A program made the translations under genes and the position numbers. DNA of 64,000 nucleotides. Origin: Schistocephalus solidus. Lineage: Eukaryota; Platyhelminthes; Cestoda; Diphyllobothriidea; Diphyllobothriidae. The notes under the pieces are model-generated. The model had not been told where the DNA came from. It was given only the letters and a program-made list of their open reading frames with translations, and ran no database searches. The stretch spans positions 1 through 64,000 of the forward strand of contig WEDG01004078.1 of NCBI GenBank assembly GCA_017591395.1. The letters are read 5' to 3'. Positions 24,701-36,670 of this stretch are shown here, in pieces. The first letter of the stretch is position 1, and the number at the start of each line of letters is the position of its first letter.

Positions 24701-26214
24701 TGGAATAATTTAAAAGATTACGCAAGAATCAAAATGAAGCAAACGGAAAACTATTTGGAACACAGTTCCAATCTCTGTCTCTTTACATGTAAGGTATCGT
24801 GCTATAAATGGCAAAACAGAGCGCGGATAGGGCAATGAACGGCAAGCGATATTTCAACACCTCGGCGCATGGGATGGGTGGACTTGGAAGCAATTATGTC
24901 TGGGTGGAGGTGATGGAGATAATCGTCAAGGATTCTATCAACCAATTGCTTTGGCCATTGGCAAGTGTTGATGTATTATAATCTCAACGAAAACAATATA
25001 AGAAACACCGGCAGCACAAAAGAGCATTCGGAGTAGACGTTTTAAAAATCAGCAAAATCCTTTTAAGCAAAGTTGAAAAAATAATGGAAGAACAATAGAG
25101 AATGAGGGGGAGAATAGAAACATTTATCCATTGTCAGATAGGGGATTGGGGTGTCTGATAGGAATATAAAAGACGAATATAATAAAGAGGTTTGCGCATT
25201 TTTTGAAATGAAATAAATATGGAGAGAGGAAGAGAGAGAAAAAGAAAGATTTGATGTCGGAAAAACCCCAAGGTAAAGGAAAGGGGATGTCTCATTCGCA
25301 GGAATTCTCAGGATTCAGGACTGGGAGAGTCGCAATTTAAAAAATACAAAGGGCTGATTTCTGATTATTCGGTAAAAGATTTTCTTCTAAAAACAATGCT
25401 TAGAAGTGGTCCAAACCATATTCTGCATATTTAATATGCCAAACAGTCCTTGGCCATTTCAAGTCATCAGTATGAGGGGAGAAGTGGTGAGGGGATAAGA
25501 TAAACCTTGAAAAACTCCATCGTAGATTTTCGCTTGAGTGGTAGAAGTAATATAGTCTTCGAGCCACGAGACAGCTACGCCAGGAAAGCCACACGTGGAT
25601 GTTTTAGCACGTAGCGATGGCTCGGCATCGCATTGAAGGCGGAGGAGTAGACAGGAAAGGCATATGCGTACTGTATCCATATTGACACGAGTGGGTGTAT
25701 ATCAGACTTTATACAACTTATCCAAATTTAGACAGTAGACTGCCAGTTTAATCGAGCACTCTGCCACAAAAAGTAATCCTTCACGTGGAACATGCTTTTA
25801 ACTTCTTCCGAATAATAGAGGATAGGATATTTGGGGTGAAAAACTAGCTTTTTATATTCCGGCGGTTACGAACGCTAATGGCACTCATAGATATATATCA
25901 ATCTCTGCGTGCTTTCAGCCGAGTGGAGACATCAGTCTAAATGAGAGAAAACTTACGAAACATTGATGAACTCAAAAATTTATTTTTACTCTGTTTAAAC
26001 CAGGTAAGGCACCGCCTTAATATGAATGCGTCAATTGTTCCAAATCAAATTTAGACAGTAGACTGCCAGTTTTTGACAGGGATACGTTTTATGCCTTTAA
26101 AGCACAGCAAAACCACTAGCATACCATATTTTTAATCATTAGTGTTTTCTTATGCATGAACAAATATTTTTATTAGCAATAACGAGATAAGTGTCAGTGT
26201 CTCGGCCTTTTTCC
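21761..26214. other. Unassigned AT-rich sequence (mirror of 6480-10934)
   Basis: No recognised gene. Short frames (for example 24381-24563, 25400-25594, 25459-25680) mirror those of the left arm. Confidence 0.5.
25723..26072. repeat. 27-bp direct repeats, mirror copy
   Basis: Identical 27-bp blocks at 25723-25749 and 26046-26072 are the reverse complement of the pair at 6616 and 6941. They are exact in both arms. Confidence 0.75.
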
Positions 26215-27090
26215 ACACGCCAGTTCGACTATAGTGTTAAACGATGTCCAGCGTATGCTGTGCAGGGTCAGTTAATCGCATTGGGTTATAATGAGAATAG
26301 ACTTGCGTGGCATCTACCCTCACTCTCTCGTCCACCTCCCACTTGAGCTCGATGTCATGACAGAGTCAAGAAGACCGGAGATCGGAGAGGGCATAGACCC
26401 ACGCAATTTTGGTCCACCACTCAAGCAAGTACACAACAACAAAAGGGAGGGTAGACTCAGATCCCAAATGATTGTTATTGCCATAAAGGCCACATTAAGA
26501 AGGAGCCTTTGCAGCCCTGACTCTCAGTTTGCCAATTGTCCATTGCGCACAAACGCACGCACTAAACCGACCACGCGGTCCGAGTTATCCGTCAGTTGGC
26601 AACCATCCAAGCCACGGCTTTTAGTGCACTGTGAAAGTTCCAAGCTCGTCAGATTTTTATAGTGAGGAAAATGCGCTGAGCCGTCGACCTCACTCTCTCT
26701 CTCCCACTCTTCCCAACAGTCAGACCACCGTCCGAGCCGGTCAGTTGTCTGATGTGGGCATTGGCTGACGGATTGGCGCACTCGTCTTAGCGCGCCACAG
26801 TGTGACCCTGACCCCCATAAAGCACAACACACCTAAATTCACTCAAAATCAGGGGCTATGGAGGAGCCTATCGCCGTCTGAATGCTAGTCCACTGATCAG
26901 CCACTCAACGCAGTCAGCACACACTGGGCTGACACAACGTGGTCTAGAGCGTCAGCGTCTGGTAGCCTCAAAGCCATGGTGTCTAGGAAACCAGTGATAT
27001 TCTGGTGTACGTGGTTATGGTGACGGTGTTGTGCATGCACCAATGGAGGCATTCTACGTTGATTTGCTAGCTTACGGCGGTTTACCGCAG
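26215..27090 (-). repeat. LINE B 3' tail repeat
   Basis: Mirror of 5606-6480, with AGAGTCAAGAAGACCGGAG at about 26361 and CCGTCAGTTGGCAACC near 26590. The frames at 26291-26662 and 26524-26832 are chance frames in this repeat. Confidence 0.8.
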
Positions 27091-27895
27091 TTCATCGTGG
27101 ATGCGAATGTGACCTGCAAAAGGCCCATGCGATTTGTGAAGGTTCAGAGACAGTAAGGGCCATGGAGGCAAGTGGTGACTGGGTAGGAGTCCCAGGCACT
27201 GATTCAACAGGCTCCGTGCGATAGATTCGTAGATGACCAACCAGGCCGATGCGTGAAGTGAAATTGTGGGTGCAGTGTGGGCGGGAGAAATCGGGAAGGG
27301 CTAGAGGGTTGTCGTTCATGGTAGTAAAGATTGAAGTGGTAGAATGATAGAATTGAAAGATCTGCATAAGGTATCTGTGCTGTCAACATTGCGGGTGAAT
27401 TGCGCTGCTATTTGATCGAATAGGCCATGTGGTGAGTGGGAATGCGCGAGGGCAGTGGATGTGGCAATCTCTGCTGTGGTTTGTGCTCAGTGCACTGTTT
27501 CACCCGTCTCTGTTCAATGGATCCGCAAGTAACCGACCAGGTAGATGCCTAAGGTGAAAGTGCAGTCGCAATGCAGACAGTTTAGGACCGAGCCCCATCG
27601 CCGCTCGTGGTGACGGGATTGGTGGGGGTGATGGAGTTGATGGTGGTTGTAGCAGTGGTGGAGGTAACAGATGTTGTGGATTGGGATATGGTCACTATGA
27701 TGGTGTGAGTGGGAGAAATGGTGGTAGGGATGAATGTGGGGGTTTAGAAGGAGGATTGGCAGAATTTGACGCAAAAAGGTGAAGTTTTCAGATGGTTGTT
27801 TCATTGCATCCAAAGGTGGGCCAACCAGGCAAACTCGTGCGCACAGAAGGTGCGTAGATAGCACAGGCATACTAGGAGGGCTTAGGCATTAGCTG
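27091..27895 (-). pseudogene. LINE B C2H2 zinc-finger region
   Basis: The minus strand encodes FSRPHCTHNF...GLVGHLRIY (27225-27295; the first Cys-pair residue is Arg here, whereas copy A has Cys) and LNCLHCDCTF...VGYLRIH (27514-27590). Linkers are Thr/His-rich. The reading frame is interrupted as in copy A. Confidence 0.8.
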
Positions 27896-27924
27896 TATTA
27901 ATCCGATGTGTTTTGGGTAGTCGG

Positions 27925-29900
27925 TAGTCATCCAGCGCAGTTGAAGGGATTCAGCTGCACGTAGATGCTGAGGATGCCTGTACGTTCCAGCTCTTCTGTG
28001 TCCAGGACCCTGTCTCTGCCATCTCAGCTTTAGAATTCTGCGGAGGCACCTGAGGCGGAAGTGGTTGAGCTTCCGCGCTTGCTTTTGGTAGATTAGTCTC
28101 CGCTCCATATAGCAGCGTCGGAAAGATCAAAGCTTTGTACATCTTGAGTTTTGTGCTGAGGTGGAGACCGTTTCGTTTCCAGAACACGTTCTGCAGTCAT
28201 CCAAATGCTTGGCTGGCTTTGGCGATTCAGTAGGCAACCCCATTGTCTATTTTGGTGCTACGTGAGGAGTTGCTACACAGGTAGGTAAATGCAACCATTG
28301 ATTTCAGTTAGGCACCGTTGACATTTATGCGAGCTGCATTGTAGGTGGTATTGGGCGGCGGCTGATGCATGACCACCGTTTTCGCCGTGTTGATGTGCAG
28401 TTAAAAGTTGTTGCAGGCGGCATCCCCCGGATGTCCATGCACCTTTGAATGTCCCCTTCGGTCCTTGCATTGAGCGTGCAGTCGTCAGTGAAGAGAAGTT
28501 CATGGATGGTGGCCGTAGATACGTGACTGTAAATGCATCCGCCGTTCATTAAGGAGTCGGCGGTCCATTCGGCAGGCGATGCGAATTCCGAGGCGTTCAT
28601 CACGGTAAGCGTCGAATAGTATGACAGGGAACAGAAAAACTGAGGAGGAAGGCACGAGACGCAGCCCTGCTTCACTCCGTTGGTCACTGCGAAGGGCTCT
28701 GAGACGGCCCCGTTGTCCATGACGTACGTCATCATGCCATCACGCAGTTGACGCAAAAAAGTGAGTGGATTACTCGGGACAGCCGAATTTCTCCATGATT
28801 TTGCACAGCACGTCTAGATTCACGGTGTCAAAGGCTTTCGTCAGGCCCACAAAGATAGTGAAGAGGTAAGTCCGCATCTCCTGGTACTTCTCTTGCAGAT
28901 GGCAGGTGGCGAAGATCATGTCGATTGTTCCTAAGTGTCGCCGGACGCCACATTAGCTTTCCAGGAGCAGTCCTTGCTCCAAGTGAGAGTTCAGACGATT
29001 GAGGAGAATGCGGGAGAATATCTTTTCGGCGATGTTACACAATGGAATGCTTCTGTGGTTGTCATGGCGTTGGTGGTTCCCCTTCTTTTAGAAGTGGACG
29101 ATTTTGGCATCTTTGAAATACTAAGGAACTTGTCCTTGGTGCCACTTCACCTAGAAGGGTGCTGTGAGTCAGTTCATCAGTTGGGGCCCACTATGCGTGC
29201 AAATCTCAGCAGGGATCACGACCGAGCCAGGTGCTTTCCCGCAGGAGAGTTTTTGCGCGGCTCTGATGGTTTCTTGGAAAGAGGACGGTATATCAAGGTA
29301 GGCTTTGATTTACACTTCAGGCAGTCTGTCGAGGGTGGCGACGGAGATGGTGAGGGCTGGTTGAGAACGTGCAGAAAATGTTCCGCCCATCGCATGAGGA
29401 TTTGCATCAGTGGGCGGCGTCCTGCCGTCGGCCCTGAAAAGAGAGATCGTGCCTTTGACGAGAGGTACATAGACAACCTTGGTGACGGCGAAGAATTTCT
29501 TCCATTCGTTTCGGTCGACATACTCTTGGATTTCCTCGGCTTTACGGGTTATCTAGGCATCCTGAATCTCCCGCAGCCGTTTCTGTACAAGACGGTGACT
29601 TTCGATAGCAGGGTGTCTTGGTTTGCAGTGGTAGGGTGGTAAGTATAAGCTTCCATACAACCGGTACTTTTCGGTGAGCAGTGTTTATGGCTGTGTCGTT
29701 GTCATCAAACCAGTCTTGGTGTAGATGACGTGCGCGTCCGATGACATCCAGGGCGGTGGATTTAACAGTGTCCCTCAGCTGGCACCCACGTTTCTCCACG
29801 GAGGTAGTTGTGTCGGCTATTGGAAGGTTGGCTTTTTCATTGGCCAGTTCGCTACTGAACTGCAGATGGAAAGCAGGCACATTCTACGAAACAGTATTTA
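27925..29900 (-). pseudogene. LINE B reverse transcriptase and linker, broken
   Basis: The minus strand carries the same RT landmarks as copy A: motif A VGLTKAFDTV (about 28835-28865, catalytic Asp replaced by Gly), motif B VKQGCV (near 28675), FTDD (28490-28501) and [21 protein letters not shown] (28095-28160). The linker ELANEKANLPIADTT lies near 29840. Long plus-strand frames here, including the longest in the window (28935-29642), are antisense shadows. Confidence 0.86.
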
Positions 29901-30660
29901 ACTTACCTGATGGTCGCTTACCTTTGGGTTTCTGTGTGGTTGAAGACGAAGTCTCAGCTTGCCGATGACGAGGTGATGATCGGTCCATCCGTTGGCACCG
30001 TGGATCGCCTTTCCCAGCACATCCAGTTGGTACGCCTCTGGACGAGCAGATAATTCAAAGGTGCCAGTGTCTCGACCTGGGGTTGCACCCAAGTTGCTTT
30101 CTGCCGCATCGGGAGGCAGAATACGGTGTTGGCCAGGATCAGGCGGTGCTCTGCGCAGGTTCGTTGGAGGAGTAGACCATTGTCTTTGAAGCCGGTGAGA
30201 CCATGGGGATCCTGCGCTCCTCTTCACGTGGCATGGTCTGTCCCGATGTGGGCGTTACACTCATCAAGCATATTTAACTTATCCACCTCCGGCATAGTCG
30301 CCAAGAGTGCGTACAGATCCTCGTAGCATTTGTTTTGGCCTCGTCCAAGCTCGTCAGTCGGGGGGGTCGTACGTGCTGATTATGGTGGTGAACTTGGCTC
30401 CCCGGAGAGGTAGGCGGAGGCTGATCAGGTGATTATTAATGCCCTGCGGCAGACAGTGCAAACGTCTCACGATGTCGTTCCGGATGGCAAAGATGACACG
30501 GCATCGCGTCACTCTGCCTTGGCCGGCCGCTCTAGAAGATGGTGAAGCCGTCGCCAACCTCCTCCAGCTGACCCTGCTCCGAGAATCTGGTTTTGCTGAG
30601 AGCAGTAGTGGCCAACTTGTATCGCGCCAGTTCCCGAGTGACTAGCGCCGTCCTCTGTTC
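29900..30660 (-). pseudogene. LINE B endonuclease domain, broken
   Basis: Contains CRVIFAIRNDIVRRLHCLPQ and LRLPLRGAKFTTIISTYDPP (30354-30557), the DECNAHIG motif with the stop after DHAT near 30230, [19 protein letters not shown] near 30135-30185, and TDHHLVIGK near 29975. It is more continuous than copy A in its first third. Confidence 0.84.
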
Positions 30661-31299
30661 CGGCTAGTTGCTCCTCGGATTGTTTAAAATGGAACGAAAA
30701 TTGCAGGCTGCTAGTGTGAGTGGGCTCATTCGAACAGCCTGGGGGTATAGTGGGGGGCAATTGGTAGAGTTGTTGTTGGTATTGCAAGACGTTTTTCGGT
30801 CGCATGAAATTGCAGTCTGCGAGGCACGGTTCGCTGCAGCTGTCGTGAAACCTAGCATTTGGATAGAGAACCTTTTCTAGCCCCCTCTCCCGTGAGGGGG
30901 GTAAGCAAAGATGTCCCTAAATAGGGCTGCTGAGTCATCCCAGGTGGCTACTGAACTCCTCTGGGCCACGATTTGGGTAAGTGAAAGACCAACCAATTCG
31001 GCTGGGCCACCTACGGAATTACTGTCGCACTCGCCGTAATACTTCTTCGATCGTAGGGGAAGAGGGGGGAGGAGAGGGGGGAGAGGGAGGAGGGAGAGGG
31101 GGGAAAGTGTAGGGGGAAGGGAGCAGACTACCGGGTGTAGAGGTTCACACAACACCGGAGACCTTCACCTAGTGTAGCTCGCCGGTTGGGATGTTTGCCT
31201 GGGGTGTGACCGCTGGGCAGTGCCCAGCTTCGAAGAGCCACAGGGAAAAGTTGGGTAGCAGGTAGAGGCGGCCACAGGAGCATTCACCACCTGCACGAG

Positions 31300-32610
31300 A
31301 CAAATGGAGCGACCAAATACTACCTGTGTGCTGCTATTCCTAACTTGTACCCCCTACACCCCAAACACAAACACACACACATGAAAACGTTGTGCGCGGT
31401 TTATTCTCAGCCCGTTGTTACTCCTTTGAGAGATGTTTTACTATGCATTGAGCCTTTGTTTATTTTTATAATGGCCAAAGAAAATAAAAGATTGACACAA
31501 AAGAAACATAACAGAGGTATTTTTGTGTTTGGCGCAAACCGTTTTCGTGTCAGCCGTGTGAGCATATTCAAGGGGAAATGGAGAGAAATAACACTTGTCC
31601 GTGAAATAGTAAACGGACATATTACTGGGTTCGTCTGTTATCATTTAATCAGTACAATTAGGACCCAGGCATAACTAATTTTGAACCACTAATAGCGTTT
31701 CAACTTTTTTGATAAGCAAAAAAGTTCCACTTTACTACTCTAGGAGGATCGTAAAGTGATTTTGGTCAAAAAACGACAAAGATTTGTAGAACCAAAACAA
31801 AGAATGCATATAAACTTCTTCGTTTGAATCTTTTAGTAAATTTTTCACCTGCGGTTATTTCAGTATATCGATATTTGTTAACTGATACGTTCTAAGAAGG
31901 TACCAGAGGATCATGGATTGGATGGCCGTAATGATGGACGAAAGTAAAATTTCAATAGTTCTGCTGAGGCTGGAGTGCAGAAACGGTAATGTCTAAGAAA
32001 ACTGAAAGTCATAAAGCCACCTTTAGACTTCACTTACATCAACGCCTCAAAAAATGCAAAGCCTTAAGAAATGAAATCTCCAATACATAGGGAATTATAT
32101 TTGAGCATTTGTGTTTGCAATTATAGTCCAGTGCTGTAGGCAGTGGTCAGCCCTCGATTATTACATAATTCATTCCCGCAGTCATGCCAGCCGGGAAATC
32201 AAAAAACATCATCTTCAGTACCATGAATCGGATCTCTTACAACGCAAAAGCGAAAACTTTTAATCCATTTCGTCCGTGCCACTTGAAAATCCTTGTCTGA
32301 CTTAACTCTTTTTCGTTCAAATTGCTCTATATATGGTCCACTTATTACCCAGACTGTTTTTTTACGTAGTAAACCATTTTGCGTGGGAATAGATAATGAA
32401 CTCTCACAAATTACGCACACATCTTTAGTACGAAGTTTTGTATTTTGACTTTTCGCCTCTCTAGCATTCTTTTATTTCCGACCCACGTAACGCTTAATCC
32501 TATACACTGTTAAGTTTCTTTATGGTCACGATCGACAACACTTTGTTGGAGTGTTTAGGACAGTTTATGCATTTTCAGGGGGTTTGACAAACTGACCACT
32601 CGTTAATACC
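31300..32610. other. Unassigned sequence (mirror of 85-1395)
   Basis: No gene recognised. The frame at 31345-31674 mirrors 1060-1266 with indels and has no motif. Confidence 0.5.
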
Positions 32611-32613
32611 TCG

Positions 32614-32849
32614 GTGGTCTTTTCGTCGCCTGTCGTGCGCTCCAAGTCAATGTGGGCAAAAATCAAGGGACAAGGTTTAAAGAAACGGCACAGAAGGCAG
32701 CTGAAGACCACAGGTCTAAAGAGCAATACCAATGATGGTTTCCCTTCTCCCAAAAAAATCTTTAAACAGAGTGCAAGTTTTCTGAAAATGAATACTTCAC
32801 GTCACAAGAGAAAAACGCTCCCGAAAAGTAAATCATTCCCGGAGTGCAG
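32614..32849 (+). CDS. Possible basic exon, unidentified
   Basis: An open frame rich in Lys/Arg/Ser (segments such as KKRHRRQLKTTGLKS and RHKRKTLPKSKSFPEC) is followed by a donor-like CAG|GTAAGC at about 32849-32855. It has no in-frame ATG at its start, which would suit an internal exon. Its first part overlaps the diverged outer end of the palindrome: bases 1-62, read on the minus strand, are similar but shifted by an indel. I do not recognise a family. It could equally be a chance frame. Confidence 0.2.
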
Positions 32850-32859
32850 GTAAGCAGGT

Positions 32860-35800
32860 AAGCAGATGCAAGCAGGAAACTATAATGCGCAATGTCATCC
32901 TGGGAAAAAGGCGACAGCCACAGTTCAAATCCTTGATAAAAATACGTAGACGTAGGGCACTGATATGGTAAATGGAAAGTCTTTGCTTTGTGCTAAATTG
33001 GAATCGTCCTAATGCTTTGATCTGACGAATTTGTACGCATAAAAACATATTTGCATATCTTAAATGAAAGCTCTGCAGCTACCTGCAACTTCACTTACCC
33101 AAACGTCTTCGTCTCTTCAAAAATGTTTTGGCAATCATGACTTCTGCCGATTACAGGCAAGGACTATGGTCAGGCATATAAAGGCAAGAAAATTGATTCT
33201 AACTTGTTGTAGATTTTCCAGGTTCATAAAAAGTCCTGCTCGGGCTAAATTTTCAATCCGACATGTGCCACTATTATTGCAAAAACAAACACAAAAAGTC
33301 GATCACTAAAATGTAAAATGTTTTTCAGCGCTTCTATTTTTTCAAAAATGACGTGAATCTGATAATGCTCCCAAAGTCTCTGAGATGCTTTGTACTCATA
33401 TCTGCCCAAAATTTTGCATAAATCCTTTATTATCGATTAGAACATTTTTAAAATACTGTACTAAAGTACATACAGCTTGGTGAGCTGATCTTACTCTTCA
33501 AATTATCAGTCAGGATCTTTCAACTTTGCCAATCTCATAATATTTTATGTTTAAATTTTGAGGCAAAATTACCATATGATTTTTTCACATGCAGCGTTGC
33601 TCCATCATTGAAAAGTCAATTGACGAATATATGTCTTCAGTAATTCATCATAAGGCCACTAGAATTACGCGCAGAATGTAATTGCGAACTATCAACAGGG
33701 TTTGCGTCTCAGTGGATGGTTAATCAGACTCTTCGTTCTCACGCCACCTGTATGAGGCAGTCGGTGTGTGGAGGACGTTGTAGCTCGGAGAGCGAGTGGG
33801 TAAGGGTTCGAGGTGAAAGGGTGAAAGGCCATCATGTAAAAACGCAATGTTTTGCATAACTTTTGTTAGGGCGCTGAGGCAAAAGGTCCTCTTTGCCTCG
33901 GTAAAAGCTTGTCATAACTAATCCGTCTTCCCTGACTTCTGATTTAAGGAAACCTTTGTGTTGTTGACCTAACGACTTCGATATAGTTCCGCAATTCCGC
34001 TGGTAACCGTCTCAAAAGGAATTTCTGTATGTTTTCATAGTTTGGCTGAGGTGGTGGCAATATGGTTCCTTCAGAAGATTCTTTCGTACTTTCTGGGATA
34101 TTAACTACCAGCACTTTATCTTGATATGAATTTGCTCGTCATATTCGCCTGTGCAACCTCATGTCCAAATTCAGGCGTTCATTGTGTTCATTGAACATCG
34201 AGGATATTTTGTACTGTCTAATTTCTGCAGAAATTTGCATCTTACGATAAAAAAGTTAATTGACAAAAAACAATGTTCTCATTGGACCACTAAAATTAGC
34301 TGGAGAATGAACTTGTTGCTAATTTTGTTACAAAAAAAGATTTTTTCTAACCTTTTTCAATAAAATTAATGGGTGTTTTATAACTGAACATGATTTAATT
34401 TGGAAATGGGATTGCCCATGTAAATAATTTAAGCCACTTTATCTCGGAAATACGATTTTTGTACTTGAGCTCCATATTTATCACCGAAAAAGCAAAAGAA
34501 TCAATTTTTACAGCAAGCATTCTGAAAATAACATAGTCATAGGTATGTTGAGGCACGTTTCAAACTTCCACCATTGATAAAATCTGAGTAATGTGCATGG
34601 TAGTTCTTCAGGAAGTGAGTATGTAGTCTCTATTTGAATTTTGCCCCGGTGTCTAACAGCACCACCACAGAATGGAGTCCGTTGTGGGCTCTGGTTACTT
34701 TCTGCTGGAAGGTGATTCGTTAAAGGTCTGTATTGATTAACTTCCTGTCAGAAAACTTTAAAACCGACTCACTGAACGCCAACTATGCTGTTTCAAAAAG
34801 CATTTTGTAACACCGTGTGTCGTAACCGACGGTATTAAAAAGAAAACCATGTTTATAACCAGCGAATAACCCTATCTGGCTTGTTCTCCTGCTCTAGTTT
34901 TTCCAACGCTATATCTGCCAAGTGACAGTAGTGGAGCCTGTTATTTCTCAGCCGGACAGTCTGAAAGTGGTCATTTACAGTTTTTTTCCTTTTCTGATGG
35001 ATTTAATCACGAAATTGCGCAATTTTTTGACATTTTCCCAAGACTGCCAATTACTTCCTCATTCTTTCAAGTCAGGCAGTGAACAAGTGCAGAACTGGTG
35101 CTCTGTCATGGATATTTTTCCACCACCGTCAAATGAAGAACCTTCGGGTGTGATTATTATCAAGCTGCCTGTTTACCTGAACAGTAAATGCAACGGATGG
35201 TTGCGGTGACGTATAAAACTGACAAACTTAACCGATCTGCTGATTAACTGACTCATAAGCAGTAACGTGAATTCTTGTCCGAATGTCAAGTTTCATTTAG
35301 TCGTTTATGGACTTCCAGTCTCAGTGGCTTACCTCATCTTATTCATTAAGTAAACATTAAAAGAACTTATTAGATGGAGTGGAGATTTGAGGTTCACAGG
35401 TCACCTCTCTGAGTTTTGAGTTGATATGCTCAGTGTGACAAGTGCCAACAAAAGTATGCCTTAGTCAGTCCTTGCTGGAAGATTTTGCATGAAGGCCATT
35501 GGACTCACTTGTTCACTTACGATACGCCAGTGAACTAGCTTGTAGAATGCAAGCAGCGTTACTTAAAACATTAACACGTGTTAATTTTTATCGATAATCC
35601 TGAAAGCTGGGGATCGAAATTGACAAGGCATGCGCTGCCGTTTGTCTACATTTAACCTTTAAAGCATTTACAAAATGGCCTCACCAACAAAGCATCGTTA
35701 GTTTGGATAAGGATGCCTTTTCTAAACGACAGATAGTCCCTGTTGTACGGTAACGGTAGCTATCGGAATGAGTTGAGAAGACATAAAATTATTGGCTTAT

Positions 35801-36130
35801 CGCGCCAGATGTTGTTCCATAGACTGAAGCAATTACGTGAGCAATGTAACGTTACCAATGGCCATAAAATAACTGTCTACTCGGCTGATTTAACTCGTCA
35901 TTTGTTGATGCTGAATTTCCCTTAGTAAAAAGTCTTGGCAATTTGGAAATTTAACTGAAAGATGAAATTGCTGAACGTTGATATAAAAGTGACAGCTTAA
36001 CTCGAGAAAAGGTCAAACGATATCTCCAAAAAATCATGAATGTCTCCGCCGGTGATCTTAATAATGTTTGTGACCTACCAAAGAGGTGAGTTGGCAGTTA
36101 GTGGAGCAATATAACATTTAAAAACAAAAC
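32860..36130. other. Unassigned sequence with weak coding hints
   Basis: Nothing secure. Near 35980-36090 a short frame (KVKRYLQKIMNVSAGDLNNV) ends at a donor-like AG|GTGAGT, but upstream stops break it. A tRNA-like fragment around 33708-33805 (GTCTCAGTGG, then GGGTTCGAGG) has too wide a spacing for a tRNA. Confidence 0.4.
34898..35209 (+). CDS. Possible exon, unidentified
   Basis: A frame of about 100 codons opens directly after a good splice-acceptor-like tract (TTGTTCTCCTGCTCTAG ending at 34897) and ends at a stop at 35207-35209. It has segments such as VVEPVISQPDSLKVV and DIFPPPSNEEPSGVI. No family is recognised, no conserved partner exists in the window, and it may be chance. Confidence 0.15.
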   Translation, partial: FFQRYICQVTVVEPVISQPDSLKVVIYSFFPFLMDLITKLRNFLTFSQDCQLLPHSFKSGSEQVQNWCSVMDIFPPPSNEEPSGVIIIKLPVYLNSKCNGWLR

Positions 36131-36134
36131 CCAC

Positions 36135-36670
36135 TGTCTACCAGATCTCGTGCATTTGCGGACGAAGTAACTTCGTCGGGTAACCAGAGAGCTTTCCTTG
36201 GACACGAATGTTCAAACACGCAGCAGTGAGTCGGATTGACGCCAGATCGCAGGCCTGACCATATCTTCAAATTTTACGAGGCGAAAATCCTCGTATGACG
36301 TGAAAACCTCCCCAGATGCGAGCTGATCAAGCCATGGTTCTCAGGCCGGCAGTTCATCATTAAGCACAATAACCTCCCGTGCTACGCTGAGGCTTCACCA
36401 GAGCAGGGGAACCAGTCATGTGGGGAGCGTGCAGGCGATCGATAATTTCAGTGACCAAAATAGCCGAGTACTGATCACGCCAACATCCAACACGAATGAT
36501 GAAATCGTGGATATTAACGCCTCGGACGTCATTATCGCCTCAACTACGCCCCGTAGTGGTGGTCGCGAGTGCTGCTTATCATGGTACTAGTTGTATTCGT
36601 ATGGTAGCTACGTCCTATTAACACTGTACTCCTTGTGCCTCTAGTACCCTTATCTGCGGCTTTTTCTGAT
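36135..36670 (+). pseudogene. Penelope-like element fragment: GIY-YIG domain and 3' tail
   Basis: Starts YQISCICGRSNFVG at about 36141-36183, which corresponds to the WCSCGQSNYVG core of the GIY-YIG endonuclease that Penelope-like elements carry after the RT. It continues into TRMFKHAAV. A stop sits right after the VG, and the core Tyr is Phe. The following noncoding tail (GATGAAATCG, TAACGCCTCGGACG near 36500-36525, TCAACTACGCCCCGTAG) parallels the tails at 48700-48800 and 58140-58215. No RT part is present, so the copy is 5'-truncated. Confidence 0.8.

Larger units (their letters stand above)
26215..31300 (-). mobile_element. LINE copy B (palindromic mirror of copy A)
   Basis: Same element and layout as copy A on the opposite strand. 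It shares copy A's diagnostic lesions, including the Gly in RT motif A (28830-28840) and the deletion between RT and fingers (near 27900-27930), so it is not an independent insertion. Some homopolymer lengths differ: the endonuclease frame 30354-30557 (CRVIFAIRNDIVRRLHCLPQ) reads through where copy A is shifted. Confidence 0.88.
16593..32690 (-). repeat. Right arm of giant inverted repeat
   Basis: This is the reverse complement of 16102-1. The innermost 265 bp differ from the left arm at only four places, mostly one-base indels. Near 32550-32690 the match to bases 1-130 becomes poorer (patches of identity such as TGAAAATGCATAAACTGTC between mismatched stretches). Homology reaches base 1, so the arm extends beyond the window on the left side. 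Confidence 0.97.

Noticed and set aside
28935..29642. Longest open frame in the window (235 codons, plus strand)
   Set aside because: It is antisense to the endonuclease-linker-RT region of LINE copy B. The sense-strand homology is clear, and the shorter mirror frame (3393-3749, minus) is antisense to copy A in the same way.
26215..31300. LINE copies A and B as two independent insertions
   Set aside because: They share all diagnostic lesions and unique flanks and lie at mirrored coordinates, so they are one locus seen in both arms.
33700..33810. tRNA-like sequence with GTCTCAGTGG and GGGTTCGAGG
   Set aside because: The two box-like motifs are about 85 bp apart with no convincing cloverleaf and no repeated body in the window.
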